NCBI GenBank assembly: GCA_001275005.1
Contig: JWZX01003103.1
Location: 1 to 28,134, forward strand
Direction of reading: 5' to 3'
From: Chrysochromulina tobinii
Taxonomy: Eukaryota > Haptophyta > Prymnesiales > Chrysochromulinaceae
Length of the DNA: 28,134 nucleotides
Shown here: piece after piece, positions 1-8,704 of the stretch
Layout: every line of letters begins with the position of its first letter
Numbering within the stretch: the first letter of the stretch is position 1
Position numbers and translations under genes: made by a program
The notes under the pieces: generated by a model
The model's database searches: none
What the model was told of the DNA's origin: nothing
Seen by the model: the letters and a program-made list of their open reading frames with translations, nothing else

Positions 1-319
1 CGAGCATGGAACGGGCGCCGAGCGAGCGCCACTGACGCTGGGCTGACGACGACGCAGCCTGGGCAAGGAGGATGCCGACCTCCCTGGATCCCCCGCAAGC
101 GGTGCTGCCAAAGACCAGGCCGCGAACTGGAGGGAACGAAGCGAGGATATCGACTGCCGTCGGTGCCCCGACTGGGGCGGCGGTCCCCGTCCGAATGTAC
201 CAGGCTGCTGTCCGGGTGTCGAGTGCGGCAGCCGCTGCCTCATACTCCGCTCGGACGAGAGATGCCCTGTGCTCAAGTGGTCCCCCACGGCTAGAATTAA
301 TTACGGTACGGTGCCCCAT
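1..319 (-). CDS. Partial open reading frame, open at the left window edge
   Basis: On the minus strand a frame opens at an ATG (319-317), with a stop further upstream near 390, and runs without a stop to base 1, giving about 106 codons. The visible protein has an Ala-rich helix-like stretch, then residues reading FPPVRGLVFG and later AQRQWRSLG before the edge. Codons look plausible for coding (many C/G third positions). The pattern of a hydrophobic GLVFG segment followed by a WRSLG segment is faintly like protein regions I associate with protist retroelement polyproteins, but this is a weak recollection, not an identification. It could be the 5' end of a gene or of a decayed element. The plus strand of the same stretch also has an open frame (72-368), so the strand choice is not certain. 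Confidence 0.33.
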   Translation of the reverse strand, partial: MGHRTVINSSRGGPLEHRASLVRAEYEAAAAALDTRTAAWYIRTGTAAPVGAPTAVDILASFPPVRGLVFGSTACGGSREVGILLAQAASSSAQRQWRSLGARSML

Positions 320-706
320 GAGAGAGGAGCGACGCGCAGTGAAGTGGCGCGCACGCGCGCTCGGCTGAGAAGTACAGGTGACTCCGGTCTATAGTATGCT
401 TATATGCTGCGGTCCCCCCCCTCGCCGACGTGTCACTATCTTTGATACTATGTAGAAACACCAAACGCATAGGGTAATTACCTGAGTGTGTTGAAACCCT
501 CCCCCAAGGTCAAAATATCGCGCCCCACTATGTACGTATGTAGAAACACCATAGGGTAGTTACTTGAGTGTTGAAACCCTCCCCCAAGGTCAAAATTCTC
601 GCGCCCGCGGCGCTGCGCGTCTGGCGTGTTGTACTTTACTTACTTACTTACCATAGCCGGCTGGTACCCCCTGTGTGTAGATAGTGTGTAGAGCGCTTCC
701 GGAACC
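320..706. other. Intergenic region with a direct repeat pair
   Basis: No convincing coding frame. It contains a C-run (414-421), the 70-80 bp direct repeats listed separately, and a short TTAC tandem run around 636-651 just before the 3' end of the phosphatase gene. The last part is probably 3' UTR or terminator DNA of that minus-strand gene. Confidence 0.5.
449..606. repeat. Two tandem-spaced copies of a 70-80 bp direct repeat
   Basis: Copy 1 (about 449-526) and copy 2 (about 537-606) both start TATGTAGAAACACC, then share a block around CATAGGGTAxTTAC, and a well conserved block GAAACCCTCCCCCAAGGTC followed by AAAAT and a CGCGCCC end. Copy 2 is shorter by small deletions. The spacing is about 88 bp. 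The function is unknown; it could be remnants of a dispersed non-coding repeat. Confidence 0.8.
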
Positions 707-1426
707 TCACCGCACTGCTGGGGCATCGACGTTGGACTCGTCTCGCCAGCCACGCTTCACGTGGTCGCTGTCTCCGATCACATCTGCCACCCACGTACCG
801 TTTGCCTCTCGTCTCAGCACGGAGATGCTGCAGTTGCCGATGTGCGGCAGAGCGCTCCTCTGTGCAGTGAGCGTGCTGATCGCCAAGTTGACCAGGCCGC
901 CATGGGAGACGACGACCGTGGTCTGCTGCGGATTCGCCGACGCGATCTCGTTGAGGACAGCCACGGCACGCGAGCGCATGTCGGACACAGACTCGATTCC
1001 GCCGTTGGCGTCGGCGCCCGCCTCCTTTGGCTGTGCCGGGTCGCTTAGGAAAGCTTCTCCTTCGCGTAGAAAAGCTTCCCACGTCTTCGGGTAGCATCGC
1101 TGGCAGTCATCCTGCGTTCTCCCCTGAAATGGGCCGAGGCGTCGCTCGCGAAGCCGTGCATCTTGTTGGAGCTTCAGTTCTATGTGCCCGCTGCACGCCG
1201 CGACGACGGCCGCCGCGGTGTCCACTGCACGCGACAGATCTGAGCTGTAGATGAACGGACAAGGCGGCAGCCCACCACTCGCAGCAAGCCGCCTAGCGAC
1301 AGCGATTCCAAGCAGCACAGCTTGCGCCCGACCTAATTCTGTCAGCACACTGTCACTCTGACCCTGAAGGATGCCAGCCGCATTGGCCTCCGTCTCGCCA
1401 TGCCGACAGAGCAAGACGACCGCCAT
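707..1426 (-). CDS. Histidine phosphatase superfamily protein (phosphoglycerate-mutase-like)
   Basis: The 239-aa product belongs to the branch-1 histidine phosphatases, which use a phospho-histidine intermediate. The RHG catalytic motif is in LCRHGETEAN at residues 6-15, followed by LQGQSDSVLTELGRAQA, the substrate-pocket segment SSDLSRAVDTA, and the second catalytic histidine in VVVSHGG near the C-terminus. Length and motif spacing fit a single-domain phosphatase. I chose the ATG at 1426-1424, which puts the RHG motif right after the first strand; an upstream in-frame ATG at 1552 would add 42 residues with no family resemblance. The substrate (sugar phosphate, phosphoglycerate or other) cannot be told. 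No targeting signal is visible. It is divergent from the protease gene starting at 1576, only about 150 bp away, so the two must share a promoter region. Confidence 0.9.
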   Translation of the reverse strand: MAVVLLCRHGETEANAAGILQGQSDSVLTELGRAQAVLLGIAVARRLAASGGLPPCPFIYSSDLSRAVDTAAAVVAACSGHIELKLQQDARLRERRLGPFQGRTQDDCQRCYPKTWEAFLREGEAFLSDPAQPKEAGADANGGIESVSDMRSRAVAVLNEIASANPQQTTVVVSHGGLVNLAISTLTAQRSALPHIGNCSISVLRREANGTWVADVIGDSDHVKRGWRDESNVDAPAVR

Positions 1427-1575
1427 GCGACGATATTGGACGCAAGCCGATGAGAGAGGCGCGAGTCGCCCGTCGTCGCGGGAGACACATTCGCGATATC
1501 GAATCTTAGCCAAAATGGTCGCGCTCATGCACCTCGCCGCGTTCGAACGCAAAAATCTCAGACTTGTTACATGTA
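1427..1575. promoter_or_regulatory. Short bidirectional promoter region
   Basis: These 149 bp separate the start codons of the divergent phosphatase and intramembrane protease genes, so both promoters must lie here or extend into the genes. The palindrome TACATGTA (1568-1575) directly abuts the ATG of the protease gene. No TATA box is obvious. The upstream extension of the phosphatase frame (to 1552) covers most of this stretch but lacks family similarity. Confidence 0.5.
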
Positions 1576-2808
1576 ATGTGTTTTCACAGTTCTACTCGCG
1601 CTTGTGGCTGCGCGATGGTCGTCGTCGCGTCGGTCGCGGTGCTGTCGTTTTCTGCTCCACTTTTGCCGTTGCTGCAGTCAGCGGGACGAGGGTCGGTGGC
1701 GTTCTGCGGGGCACCGTTACGACCATCATCAATGCACGGTTGTGCGACAGCCACGGGGAGACACGGAGCCCGTTGCGGAGTGCCATTGTTTTGCACTCGA
1801 GGAGTTCTCGATGACGAGTGCCCCAAACCCAGTGTGCAGCTCGCAGCTTTGCTTGTCGCGTTTATGTGCCACGTAGCTGCAGCGGGTGTATACATCCGCC
1901 TTCCGCTACGATGGGCATCAGTCGATGTCGGGGGTGACTCCGTTGTGGGCAGCCTGCTGGCGATGGCCATCGGAGGTGCGGCCATGCACAGGCGCCGTGC
2001 CAAGCGGCGATCGTCGGAGCAGCTCACGCCCGACGGCGGCCTACCCATAAGCTTGCCGTGGTCCGTGCCGAGCCAGACGCGCTACGAGCTGCTCGAGGCG
2101 ACTGCCGCCCTCCTCGCGGCGTTTCTGCTCTCGGGCTGTGTCGGGAGTAGCCTTTCGATTGCGCTGGAAGGCCTCGTAGGGATTGGCGTGCCGCTCACGC
2201 CAAGCGCGTCGCAGGCGTTACAAGTGCTCGGCAGCCATACCGCGTGGGTGCTGCTCGCCAGCCACGTGCTGGGCTCGCGCCTGAAGCCCTTCTTCCACGC
2301 CGGCCAGTGGTTCCGCATCTCGTGGCGATCTCATTGGTTGGCTTGGGTCGTCGGCGGGTATGTTGCCTCGGTCGCCAGCTATGCTGCCGTGGAGCGTTTC
2401 ACCGACGTGTTGCTGCGCGTTGCGCTGCCGGCGGCGTCTGCCATCCGCGAGTCTGAACTCGACTCCGTCGTCAGCGCCCTCGCGAGCCCGCAGCAACGCA
2501 GCGGCCTCTTCTCTCTATTAGTCGGCTGCATCGCGCCGTGCGTCACGGCGCCCTTCTTTGAGGAGGTGCTCTATCGCGGCTTTGTGCTGCCCGCGCTGTT
2601 GTGCTTCGTGCCGCTCACGGCCGCCCTACCGCTGCACGCCCTGCTCTTTGGCTTGCACCATCGCTCGCTCGCCACCCTGCTGCCGCTCTCAACCCTAGGG
2701 TTGCTTTGGGCAGCCCTGTATGTGCGCTCGCGCAACCTGCTGGTGCCCATGCTCGTGCATGCGCTCTGGAACTGCCGCGTGTTCGCGCTCGCCTACTGGG
2801 AGCTGTGA
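1576..2808 (+). CDS. CPBP/CAAX-type intramembrane metalloprotease, probably plastid targeted
   Basis: The 410-aa multi-pass membrane protein belongs to the CPBP (CAAX prenyl endopeptidase / Abi) family. Its glutamate and histidine residues bind zinc inside the membrane. All signature motifs are present in order: EEVLYRGF (EE at about residues 329-330), FGLHH (H at about 361) and HALWN (H about 395, N about 399). Several hydrophobic segments precede the catalytic core, and the C-terminal location of the core is normal for the family. The first ATG is at 1576; an in-frame TTG at 1564 is not a likely eukaryotic start. Residues 14-33 are hydrophobic like a signal peptide and are followed by SVAFCGAPLRP, which resembles the ASAFAP cleavage motif with Phe at +1 used for import into secondary red plastids. 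Plant relatives are often chloroplast proteins, so a thylakoid or envelope location is a reasonable inference. The substrate is unknown. Confidence 0.88.
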   Translation: MCFHSSTRACGCAMVVVASVAVLSFSAPLLPLLQSAGRGSVAFCGAPLRPSSMHGCATATGRHGARCGVPLFCTRGVLDDECPKPSVQLAALLVAFMCHVAAAGVYIRLPLRWASVDVGGDSVVGSLLAMAIGGAAMHRRRAKRRSSEQLTPDGGLPISLPWSVPSQTRYELLEATAALLAAFLLSGCVGSSLSIALEGLVGIGVPLTPSASQALQVLGSHTAWVLLASHVLGSRLKPFFHAGQWFRISWRSHWLAWVVGGYVASVASYAAVERFTDVLLRVALPAASAIRESELDSVVSALASPQQRSGLFSLLVGCIAPCVTAPFFEEVLYRGFVLPALLCFVPLTAALPLHALLFGLHHRSLATLLPLSTLGLLWAALYVRSRNLLVPMLVHALWNCRVFALAYWEL

Positions 2809-2974
2809 CATACTAGACGTGTGTATTTTATTTATATTAGGCAGACAAACACGCGCAGGAGAAAAACGTACATAGCTCATAGGCAACTATCCTATACGAT
2901 GACCGTACCCTCAACAGGTTGAAAGGAAGCATTGACGTGATCGCATTGCCCGCCATTGGCAATCGCGGTAGCAC

Positions 2975-3175
2975 TCATGATTCGACGACGTACTTGGATT
3001 TGAGGCGTGCGTAGACGGCACGAGGCTGGAATGGCCGAAAGAATGGGCGCAGCAGTGGAAAGTAGATGGGGAAGCCGCCACCAGCATCCGCAATCACAAG
3101 GACCAAGAAGACCCAGAACGCAAGTACCCAAAGGTACGGCGACGGGATCATCACGCCGAGGATTTCCAAACTCAT
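2975..3175 (-). CDS. Possible small single-pass membrane protein (66 aa)
   Basis: From the ATG at 3175-3173 the frame encodes 66 residues: a short N-terminus, one strong hydrophobic helix (roughly residues 13-32, PYLWVLAFWVFLVLVIADAG), then an aromatic and basic tail (LLRPFFRPF, later ARLKSKY). The frame stays open upstream to 3283, but those residues are unlike a membrane protein N-terminus. I do not recognise the family. A clear TM helix plus positively charged flank in a short frame, with no better frame on the other strand, is the only evidence, so this could be a real small protein or a chance frame. It lies tail to tail with the plus-strand protease gene, 166 bp apart. Confidence 0.45.
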   Translation of the reverse strand: MSLEILGVMIPSPYLWVLAFWVFLVLVIADAGGGFPIYFPLLRPFFRPFQPRAVYARLKSKYVVES

Positions 3176-3871
3176 GCTTGTGTTAATGCGGTGTGGCAGA
3201 AGCGCGTTCTCGTGACAGGCGGATGTGTGCGCGAGCGCGACGAGCGCAGCCGGGGAGAGTTCGTGTGCTGCGGCGCAAGTCAAGTCAAGTCAAGTCACAA
3301 ACTTGAGAAAAGGTCAGCTCTGAAACGACACACGCGAGGGCTCACCGATCGGCCACTACCACAAGAAACACAGACTGGCGCTGCGGTCGCGTCGCGTGGT
3401 GGACTATACACCGGCGGCGGGGAACTTGTATGATCTTAGTGCGTAAGTGGTCGCCCTGGTGGTCGCGTCCACACACGACGCAGAATGCTTCTTGGGTTCG
3501 ACGAGGTTGTAAGAATCGACACACGGATCCACACGCGAACGCGCCGACCGACCAGCGCACTATATTCTCTACGGAGCTTTATCGCACTATCGGACGTCCT
3601 CTTTTCACAGCGGTGCGCACGATCAACGGGAACACAACTGCAGCCACAACCCCCAAACGAAACACGTACCGCTACACAAACCCTGATACTCCGATCTTCA
3701 TCCAAAGGGCACATGGACTTGGAGAGGGTCCGCCGTCGCCACATGTATCATCGTGGCTCCGTGGCCGTTCAGCCCCCGGACTGCATCTGCTGCGTCGCTG
3801 CGGCGCGCCCCACGTCACATCGGTCTCGGGCTTCACGTCCTATCGTGTCTCGGGAGGCAGCCGGCGTCGGC
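3176..3871. other. Intergenic stretch, no supported gene
   Basis: Several overlapping frames occur here on both strands but none shows a recognisable domain or consistent codon bias. The stretch lies downstream of the UBA-WW gene (its 3' UTR would be here) and upstream of the small membrane protein frame. A perfect pentamer repeat, CAAGT x4, lies at 3276-3295. Confidence 0.5.
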
Positions 3872-6259
3872 TCACCCCGGACCCCACTTGCCGACGCGCA
3901 GCCCCATGTTCGCGGCCATGTCCCCCACGCCTCCAAACTGCGCGCCCGCAGCCATGGCCTGCGTCTTCCGTGTGGTGGGGCTGATCTCTGCGACACTAGC
4001 GCCGGCCGTCGACATGGTCGGCATCGCCTCAAATGGAACGGCCGCTGCCGCGATCGGCCGTATCCACTGGCTCTGCTGCGTGACCGTGTTGTAAAAGTAC
4101 GTACGGTTGTGCGTCGGGTCGGTGCAAGCGTGCCATCCCGTGGGCAACGCGCCCATCACAGCGCCCATCGATCCCTCGTTTGGTAGGCGTGTCAAGGCCG
4201 CCGCCGCCGCCGCCGCTGCGGGCGAAAAGGCGGTAGGCGCCGTAGCGGGCGCCGTAGCGGGAGGGTAGGATGCCATGGTAGGCGCCGACTGCAGCCAGAC
4301 CTGCGGCTGCGGCTGCGGCATCGTCGGCTGCGGCATCATCATCGGCTGCGGCATCGTCGTTTGCGGCATCGTCGGTTGCGGCATCATCATCGGCTGCGGC
4401 ATCGTCGTTTGCGGCATCGTCGGTTGCGGCATCATCATCGGCTGCGGCATCGGCGGCGTCGGTGCCAGCATCCCTCCCATAGTCCCTCCCATAGGCATCA
4501 TGGCCGCCGCGGGCCGTGGCATCGCTGCCGCCGGAGCCGCGGCCGCGGCCAGCGGCTGCTGCTGCGGCGGCGGCGGTGCAGCAGCGGCCGCCGGCGCCGC
4601 TGCCGCGCTGACTCGAGGATCGAACCACGTGCTCTGCTGCGTCAATGTGTTGAACCAGTAGGGTCGATTGTGAGTCGGGTCGGTACACGCATGCCAGCCT
4701 GGAGGCAATGGCCCAAGGGGCACCGCACACGGTGGCGCTGCGGACGACTGTGGCGGTGCGGTCGGCTGTGGCGGTGCGGTCGGCTGCGGCGGTGCGGTCG
4801 GCTGCGGCGCTGTGAGCACCGCGGCTGGCTGCGTCGGCGTCGGCGTCGTGGGGGCAGGCAGCGCGAAGGCGTTGGCAAAGGGTGCGATCGCAGGCTGTGA
4901 AAACGGCGGCTGCGAGGCCATTGCCGGCGGGAAGGTCGGTGGCAGCTGCGTCATGGCGACGCCGGCCGTCGGCAGGTAGGCGGGCATCGCCATCGAGGCG
5001 CTGGCCGGCGCCATGTAGGAGGAGGGCATCGTCGATGGCGCGAGCGTCGGAGGAGAAGGCAGCAGGGCTGGTTGTTGCGGGGGAGCACCCGAGAAGAGGT
5101 CATCGAGTCCTCCGAGCAGATCGCGGCTGTAGCTACCGTGAGGCGGCGGGAGCGCGGCCACTGCGGGTGAGGCCGTCTTGGGCGTCGCATTCAAGTCGCC
5201 GATGAGCGACGGCGTGGCGGGCGGGGGCGGTGGCGGTGGCGGCGCCGTGGGCGGCGGGCCGAGAAACGTATCGGAGCTCACACGCACAGGATCGGGCGAG
5301 CCCCGCTGCCAGCCGGCGAAGCCGTTGGCGCCACCGGCACTGACAGCTGACGGCGGCCGCGGCGGCGGCGGCGACGCCGGTTTGTCGCTGTGGGGATCAT
5401 CGAGCAAGAGATTCGTCGCGCCTTCGAGGTTGGGCCTCGCCTCGAGCGCGCGCGCGACGCGATCCGGATCGAAGCCCATGGAGCAGAGCTGCGCCATAAT
5501 CTCGTCCAGCTCCCCCCGGCGCCCCGAGTCCGCACCCGTCGCCGACTGACGCGGCACTGAGCCCTCGGAGGGGGACTGGTGGGTAGGGTGCGGGTCGTAC
5601 CTGTCTGTAGGGTCAGCCCGTGTGGAGTCGCTTGACGGTGGCGAGCGCCCCGAAGAGTCGGTGCCGCCGCGCCCGACGCCCACCGCACTCTTCCAGCGCT
5701 GGGACGCACTGTCGACCTTGATGGCTGTCGAGGCCACCATCACCACCTCCTTGATGATCTTGGCGTCGCCACCTGCGATGCCCACCGCCCTGGCGGACGC
5801 ATTGTCGGGGTCGACGTTGTGTTGCACGTGGGACCGGAAGTCTTGGGAGAAGCGCCACGCCTCCTGGCCGCGGTGTATCGGGCACGCGTAGCCGCGCATG
5901 TCGCAGAAGCAGCCCGGCGGCATGTTGCCCAGCATGCGCCGGCTGCCCGATACCTCATCTGTGACCTTGCGTGAGTCACCACTTCGCTGCTGCCACCCCG
6001 GCTGAGGCTGCCGCTGCTCTTCGTCCTTGCCGTCCCACTGGCGCGTGACCTTTTCGACCTCCTGGCCGACCTTCTCGGTGAGGCTGAGCGTGGTTTCCTT
6101 GATGCCCTCCGCCAGTTCTCCTGCGCCTTTCTTGACCGCATCAAAGAAGTCGCCGGCGCCGTCGGCAAAGGAGGCGCCCGGCCCCTCATAGTTGCGTCCC
6201 CCGCGGTACACAGGCTCGTAGTCATCGTCGTCCTCCTCGTCCGAGCGTCGCCGCGGCAT
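3872..6259 (-). CDS. UBA domain and twin WW domain scaffold protein
   Basis: The 795-aa, mostly disordered protein has three recognisable modules. A UBA domain (about residues 249-287, with the MGF loop in CSMGFDPDRVARAL and LL near its end) would bind ubiquitin. Two WW domains (about 517-547 and 705-735) share PxGWHACTDPTHNR and end at QQSTW or QQSQW; they would bind proline-rich ligands. The N-terminus has an acidic run (EEDDDDYEP) and a predicted amphipathic helix rich in K and E. A compact CFCDMRGYACPIH element (about 113-125) could hold a metal ion. DLLGGLDDLF (about 380-389) resembles adaptor or clathrin-binding linear motifs. Long Pro/Ala linkers and a Met-Pro-Gln repeat separate the modules. 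I chose the ATG at 6259 because the acidic start follows it; the frame stays open to 6454 but that part has no protein-like features. Likely role: a ubiquitin-linked trafficking or regulatory adaptor (inference). Confidence 0.8.
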   Translation of the reverse strand: MPRRRSDEEDDDDYEPVYRGGRNYEGPGASFADGAGDFFDAVKKGAGELAEGIKETTLSLTEKVGQEVEKVTRQWDGKDEEQRQPQPGWQQRSGDSRKVTDEVSGSRRMLGNMPPGCFCDMRGYACPIHRGQEAWRFSQDFRSHVQHNVDPDNASARAVGIAGGDAKIIKEVVMVASTAIKVDSASQRWKSAVGVGRGGTDSSGRSPPSSDSTRADPTDRYDPHPTHQSPSEGSVPRQSATGADSGRRGELDEIMAQLCSMGFDPDRVARALEARPNLEGATNLLLDDPHSDKPASPPPPRPPSAVSAGGANGFAGWQRGSPDPVRVSSDTFLGPPPTAPPPPPPPPATPSLIGDLNATPKTASPAVAALPPPHGSYSRDLLGGLDDLFSGAPPQQPALLPSPPTLAPSTMPSSYMAPASASMAMPAYLPTAGVAMTQLPPTFPPAMASQPPFSQPAIAPFANAFALPAPTTPTPTQPAAVLTAPQPTAPPQPTAPPQPTAPPQSSAAPPCAVPLGPLPPGWHACTDPTHNRPYWFNTLTQQSTWFDPRVSAAAAPAAAAAPPPPQQQPLAAAAAPAAAMPRPAAAMMPMGGTMGGMLAPTPPMPQPMMMPQPTMPQTTMPQPMMMPQPTMPQTTMPQPMMMPQPTMPQPQPQVWLQSAPTMASYPPATAPATAPTAFSPAAAAAAAALTRLPNEGSMGAVMGALPTGWHACTDPTHNRTYFYNTVTQQSQWIRPIAAAAVPFEAMPTMSTAGASVAEISPTTRKTQAMAAGAQFGGVGDMAANMGLRVGKWGPG
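4310..4455 (-). repeat. Tandem Met-Pro-Gln coding repeat inside the WW protein
   Basis: A unit coding for MPQPMMMPQPTMPQTT is repeated with slight change about two and a half times between the two WW domains. At the DNA level it reads as alternating GGCATCATCATCGGCTGC and GGCATCGTCGTTTGC blocks on the plus strand. Expansion by replication slippage is the likely origin; the product is a flexible Pro-rich linker that could itself be a WW ligand. Confidence 0.8.
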
Positions 6260-6465
6260 AATTCGCGGCTGGGCGGTCACCTCTCTCGTCGAGCGCGGTT
6301 TTGTACGGGTTCTGTACCGGGTACTTCGCAAGAAATGGAGGTGAATAACCTGTGAATAACACGTACATGATGACTGCGTGGGCAACTTGCCGTAACGTCC
6401 GGGAAAAGGGGTAAGGGGAAAACAAGAACATTTGATGATCTGAAAACGGTGCATGACGGTGTCAA
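6260..6465. promoter_or_regulatory. Bidirectional promoter region between the UBA-WW and MYND genes
   Basis: These 206 bp lie between two divergent start codons. The region is more AT-rich than its neighbours. It contains GTACGGGTTCTGTACCGGGTAC around 6303-6324 (an imperfect inverted arrangement of GTAC boxes) and the repeated CCTGTGAATAACA/GGTGAATAACC around 6340-6360. No TATA box can be named with confidence. Confidence 0.45.
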
Positions 6466-8266
6466 ATGGAAGCCACTCACGAGGACGACGCTACTCCACC
6501 GCTTCCCATCGCCGCACAGCTCGTCGTGCCGCCGCCGCAAGTCCCGCTGCCCCCGTTTCCAGCGGGGATCGGCGCCGGCGCGCAGCAGCTGCGCTTCCAG
6601 CTGCGGCTGCAGCTTATTGCCGTCGAAGCGCAACGGTACCTCAACCACCTGCGCACGGACTGTCAGCATGCTGCAAATAACTTCGGCATATTCCTCCTCG
6701 AGCCGCGCACGTGCACCGTAATGCGGGCGGCACCACAGCTGGCCGATCATGTAGTCAACGAGCTCGTCGGGTGCCTTGGCGCGGGGAATTACGTGGCAGC
6801 CATCGTGCTTGAGAAGCTGGCAGAGCGCCCCATCTACCACCGGGCCGTGAACGAGAATGGCGGCGTCGAGGCGCTCATCGAGCAGGTGCGCGCGCGCCTT
6901 GAGGCAAACTGGCGCGGCACGCCGAGCGTCAAGTACGTGCTGCACGCGCTGCAGCGGTGGCTCCACCAGACACTTGCTCTCGGCACGCCGCACGTGAAGC
7001 GTGTCTTTGCGCCGCGCGCCACGCTCGAGGTCTTCGTGGGGCTGCTGGTGCACGCGCGCTGCTCCGACTGGGTGAGGGCGTGCGCGGCCGAGGGATTGGC
7101 CGTCTGCCTGCACGATCACCCCGACCTCGCCGACCCGTGCTGGCGCCGCTGCTTCCCGCCGCTGACGCGTTTGGCCCTTTTCGGCATCAAGCGCCAACGG
7201 CGCTCGGCCGTGCGTGCCCTTGTGGTGCTCGCGTCTTGTGAAGCGCACCGTGCGGCGATGGCAGAGGCGGGTGGCCCTACGCTCATGGTCGCCGTCGCCG
7301 ACTTCCATGAGTCGCGTGCGCAGCAGCGCTGTGAATCGTGCGCGATTGAGTTCTCAGACGGGCGCTCGTACGCCATCTGTGGCGGCTGCAAATCCGTCCT
7401 GTACTGCTCGGCCGCGTGCCAAAAGGAGCACTGGCAGACGGCGCATCGGGCGGTGTGCGAACAGCGCGCGGCCGAATGGTGCGCCTCCGATTCGGCCGAA
7501 GGTCCCTCCGATGAGTGGCGCTGATGACTTCTGATTGCCTCTGATGACCTCCGATTCGGCCGAAGGTCCCTCCGATGAGTGGCGCTGATGACTTTTGATT
7601 GCCTCTGATGACCTCCGATTCGGCCGAAGGTCCCTCCGATGAGTGGCGCTGATGACTTTTGATTGCCTCTGATGACCTCCGATGGCCTCCCTCATCAGGT
7701 GCACGAAACTCCACGTCTACGTCGGACGCCCGTGGCCGTGTACGAAGGAGAAGGTCGTCAAGCTGCTGCGGGAGGGCGCCGACTTGAACGCCTGTGTGAA
7801 TCCGAATGGTCCGACACCGCTCAGCCTGGCGACGGAGGCGGCGCTGGCGCTGCGTGCGGGAAAGGGGACAGCCGCACATTACGTGCTCCAGGCCGCCGCG
7901 CCGTGGTCGTGCGCGACCCACCACTTCTTCCCCGCCGCCGCGCGTGAGCGCGCGTGGGAGCTGATCGTAGTGGGCTACCAGCTCTCAAGGCGCGCGCCGT
8001 TCGAGGAGTACTCGCAGGCGATCATGGACGTGTGGCTCACCTGCATCATGGCGTACGCCATCGAGCGTGACACTCCGAGCACACTGGACGTCGCCGTCAA
8101 TAGCAGCAAGGCAGCGGCCAGCAGCGAGGACGGTAGCGGTGGAGCGTCAGCGCTGAGGGGTTCGGATGACCTCGGAGGATCCTTCGGGGTAGAGCCATCT
8201 GTTCTTGGGGCGTCTTTAGGGGCGGGGCGTGAGCTGCCGGAGGGCGGTTGCCATGGCGGGTGCTGA
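6466..8266 (+). CDS. MYND zinc-finger protein with ankyrin-like C-terminal part, two exons
   Basis: Exons 6466-7478 and 7699-8266 join in frame (phase 2) to give 526 aa. The first 280 residues are helical with an armadillo-like feel. A MYND zinc finger follows at about 289-331: CESC, then CGGC, then YCSAACQKEHW and a final H/C pair, all eight zinc ligands visible; MYND fingers bind proline-rich peptides. After the splice junction comes an ankyrin-like segment (VVKLLREGADLNA then NGPTPLSLA, about 355-382), a helical region, and a low-complexity Ser/Gly tail. Without splicing the frame ends at 7524, just after the finger. The splice is supported because the MYND frame and the ankyrin frame fuse cleanly, and because the intron end matches two introns in another gene. 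The role may be transcriptional or chaperone-like; the partner is unknown. Confidence 0.82.
7479..7698 (+). other. Intron with introner-like end (intron of MYND gene)
   Basis: This 220-nt intron runs from donor G|GTGCGC to acceptor GCCTCCCTCATCAG|GTGCAC. Both boundaries carry GGTGC, so the Trp-Cys codons at the junction read the same on either side. It is made almost wholly of three 64-bp tandem units. Its last 14 nt are identical to those of the intron ending at 21726. It was inferred by frame continuity; there is no transcript evidence. Confidence 0.78.
7487..7678 (+). repeat. 64-bp minisatellite, three copies, inside the intron
   Basis: Copies start at 7487, 7551 and 7615 and are nearly identical; a C/T change in ACTTCTGATT versus ACTTTTGATT is the only one I noticed. 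Each unit carries GGCGCTGATGACTT, TGATTGCC and CTCTGATGACCTCCGAT. A fourth unit starts at 7679 but diverges at once into the intron end. Confidence 0.92.
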
Positions 8267-8704
8267 CTAGCTGTATAGGCCGGCGTGGTGGGGCCCAGCC
8301 GAGCGTAGGCCCCAGAGCCCTCCCCCGGCGGTGCGCGGTGGTTTCGCGTGAGCTGTGGCCGCGTGGGCCGTCCGGTCGGTGGCCGTGCGCCGGCCGTGCG
8401 CGCGGCGCTGCCGGCGCGGTGCGGCGCTCCCGGCTGTAGCGTATCGAGTAGCGTAGGGAGACCGTCTTGGGGGTCAAAACCTCGATCGTTATCAATGCGC
8501 ATCAAGTACAAAGCATATAAAGGCTGAAGCACAAGTGGAACCCCACCCGCGCAACGGCCGGAGATATGATGCCAGCCGGCATGCGGCAACACACTGTGTG
8601 TGTGTGCGAGATGGGATACGTCCTATGCCTGAGGGGTCGTCAATGCCTGCTCCGATGTAGAGAGAAGGTCTGGACCTGCGTGGTTCACGCCAGCGAATGT
8701 CTAT
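8267..8704. other. Intergenic region between two convergent genes
   Basis: No supported gene. The left part is GC-rich with no clear frame and is probably 3' UTR of the MYND gene. A TATA-like CATATAAAGGC lies at about 8513-8523 and a short (TG)n run near 8594-8606, but no credible transcript start follows them. Confidence 0.45.

Noticed and set aside
72-368. Plus-strand 98-codon frame
   Set aside because: No motif; the opposite strand has an open frame of more protein-like composition to the edge.
3430-4186. Two overlapping plus-strand frames near the 3' end of the UBA-WW gene
   Set aside because: They mirror the WW2 coding sequence or intergenic DNA; no domain and Arg/Ser-rich composition typical of shadow frames.
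6277-7308. Long minus-strand frame across the MYND gene
   Set aside because: It is antisense to a domain-bearing frame with better codon use and shows no known motif.
8513-8523. TATA box CATATAAAGGC
   Set aside because: No credible gene starts downstream on the plus strand; the next gene is on the minus strand and ends here.
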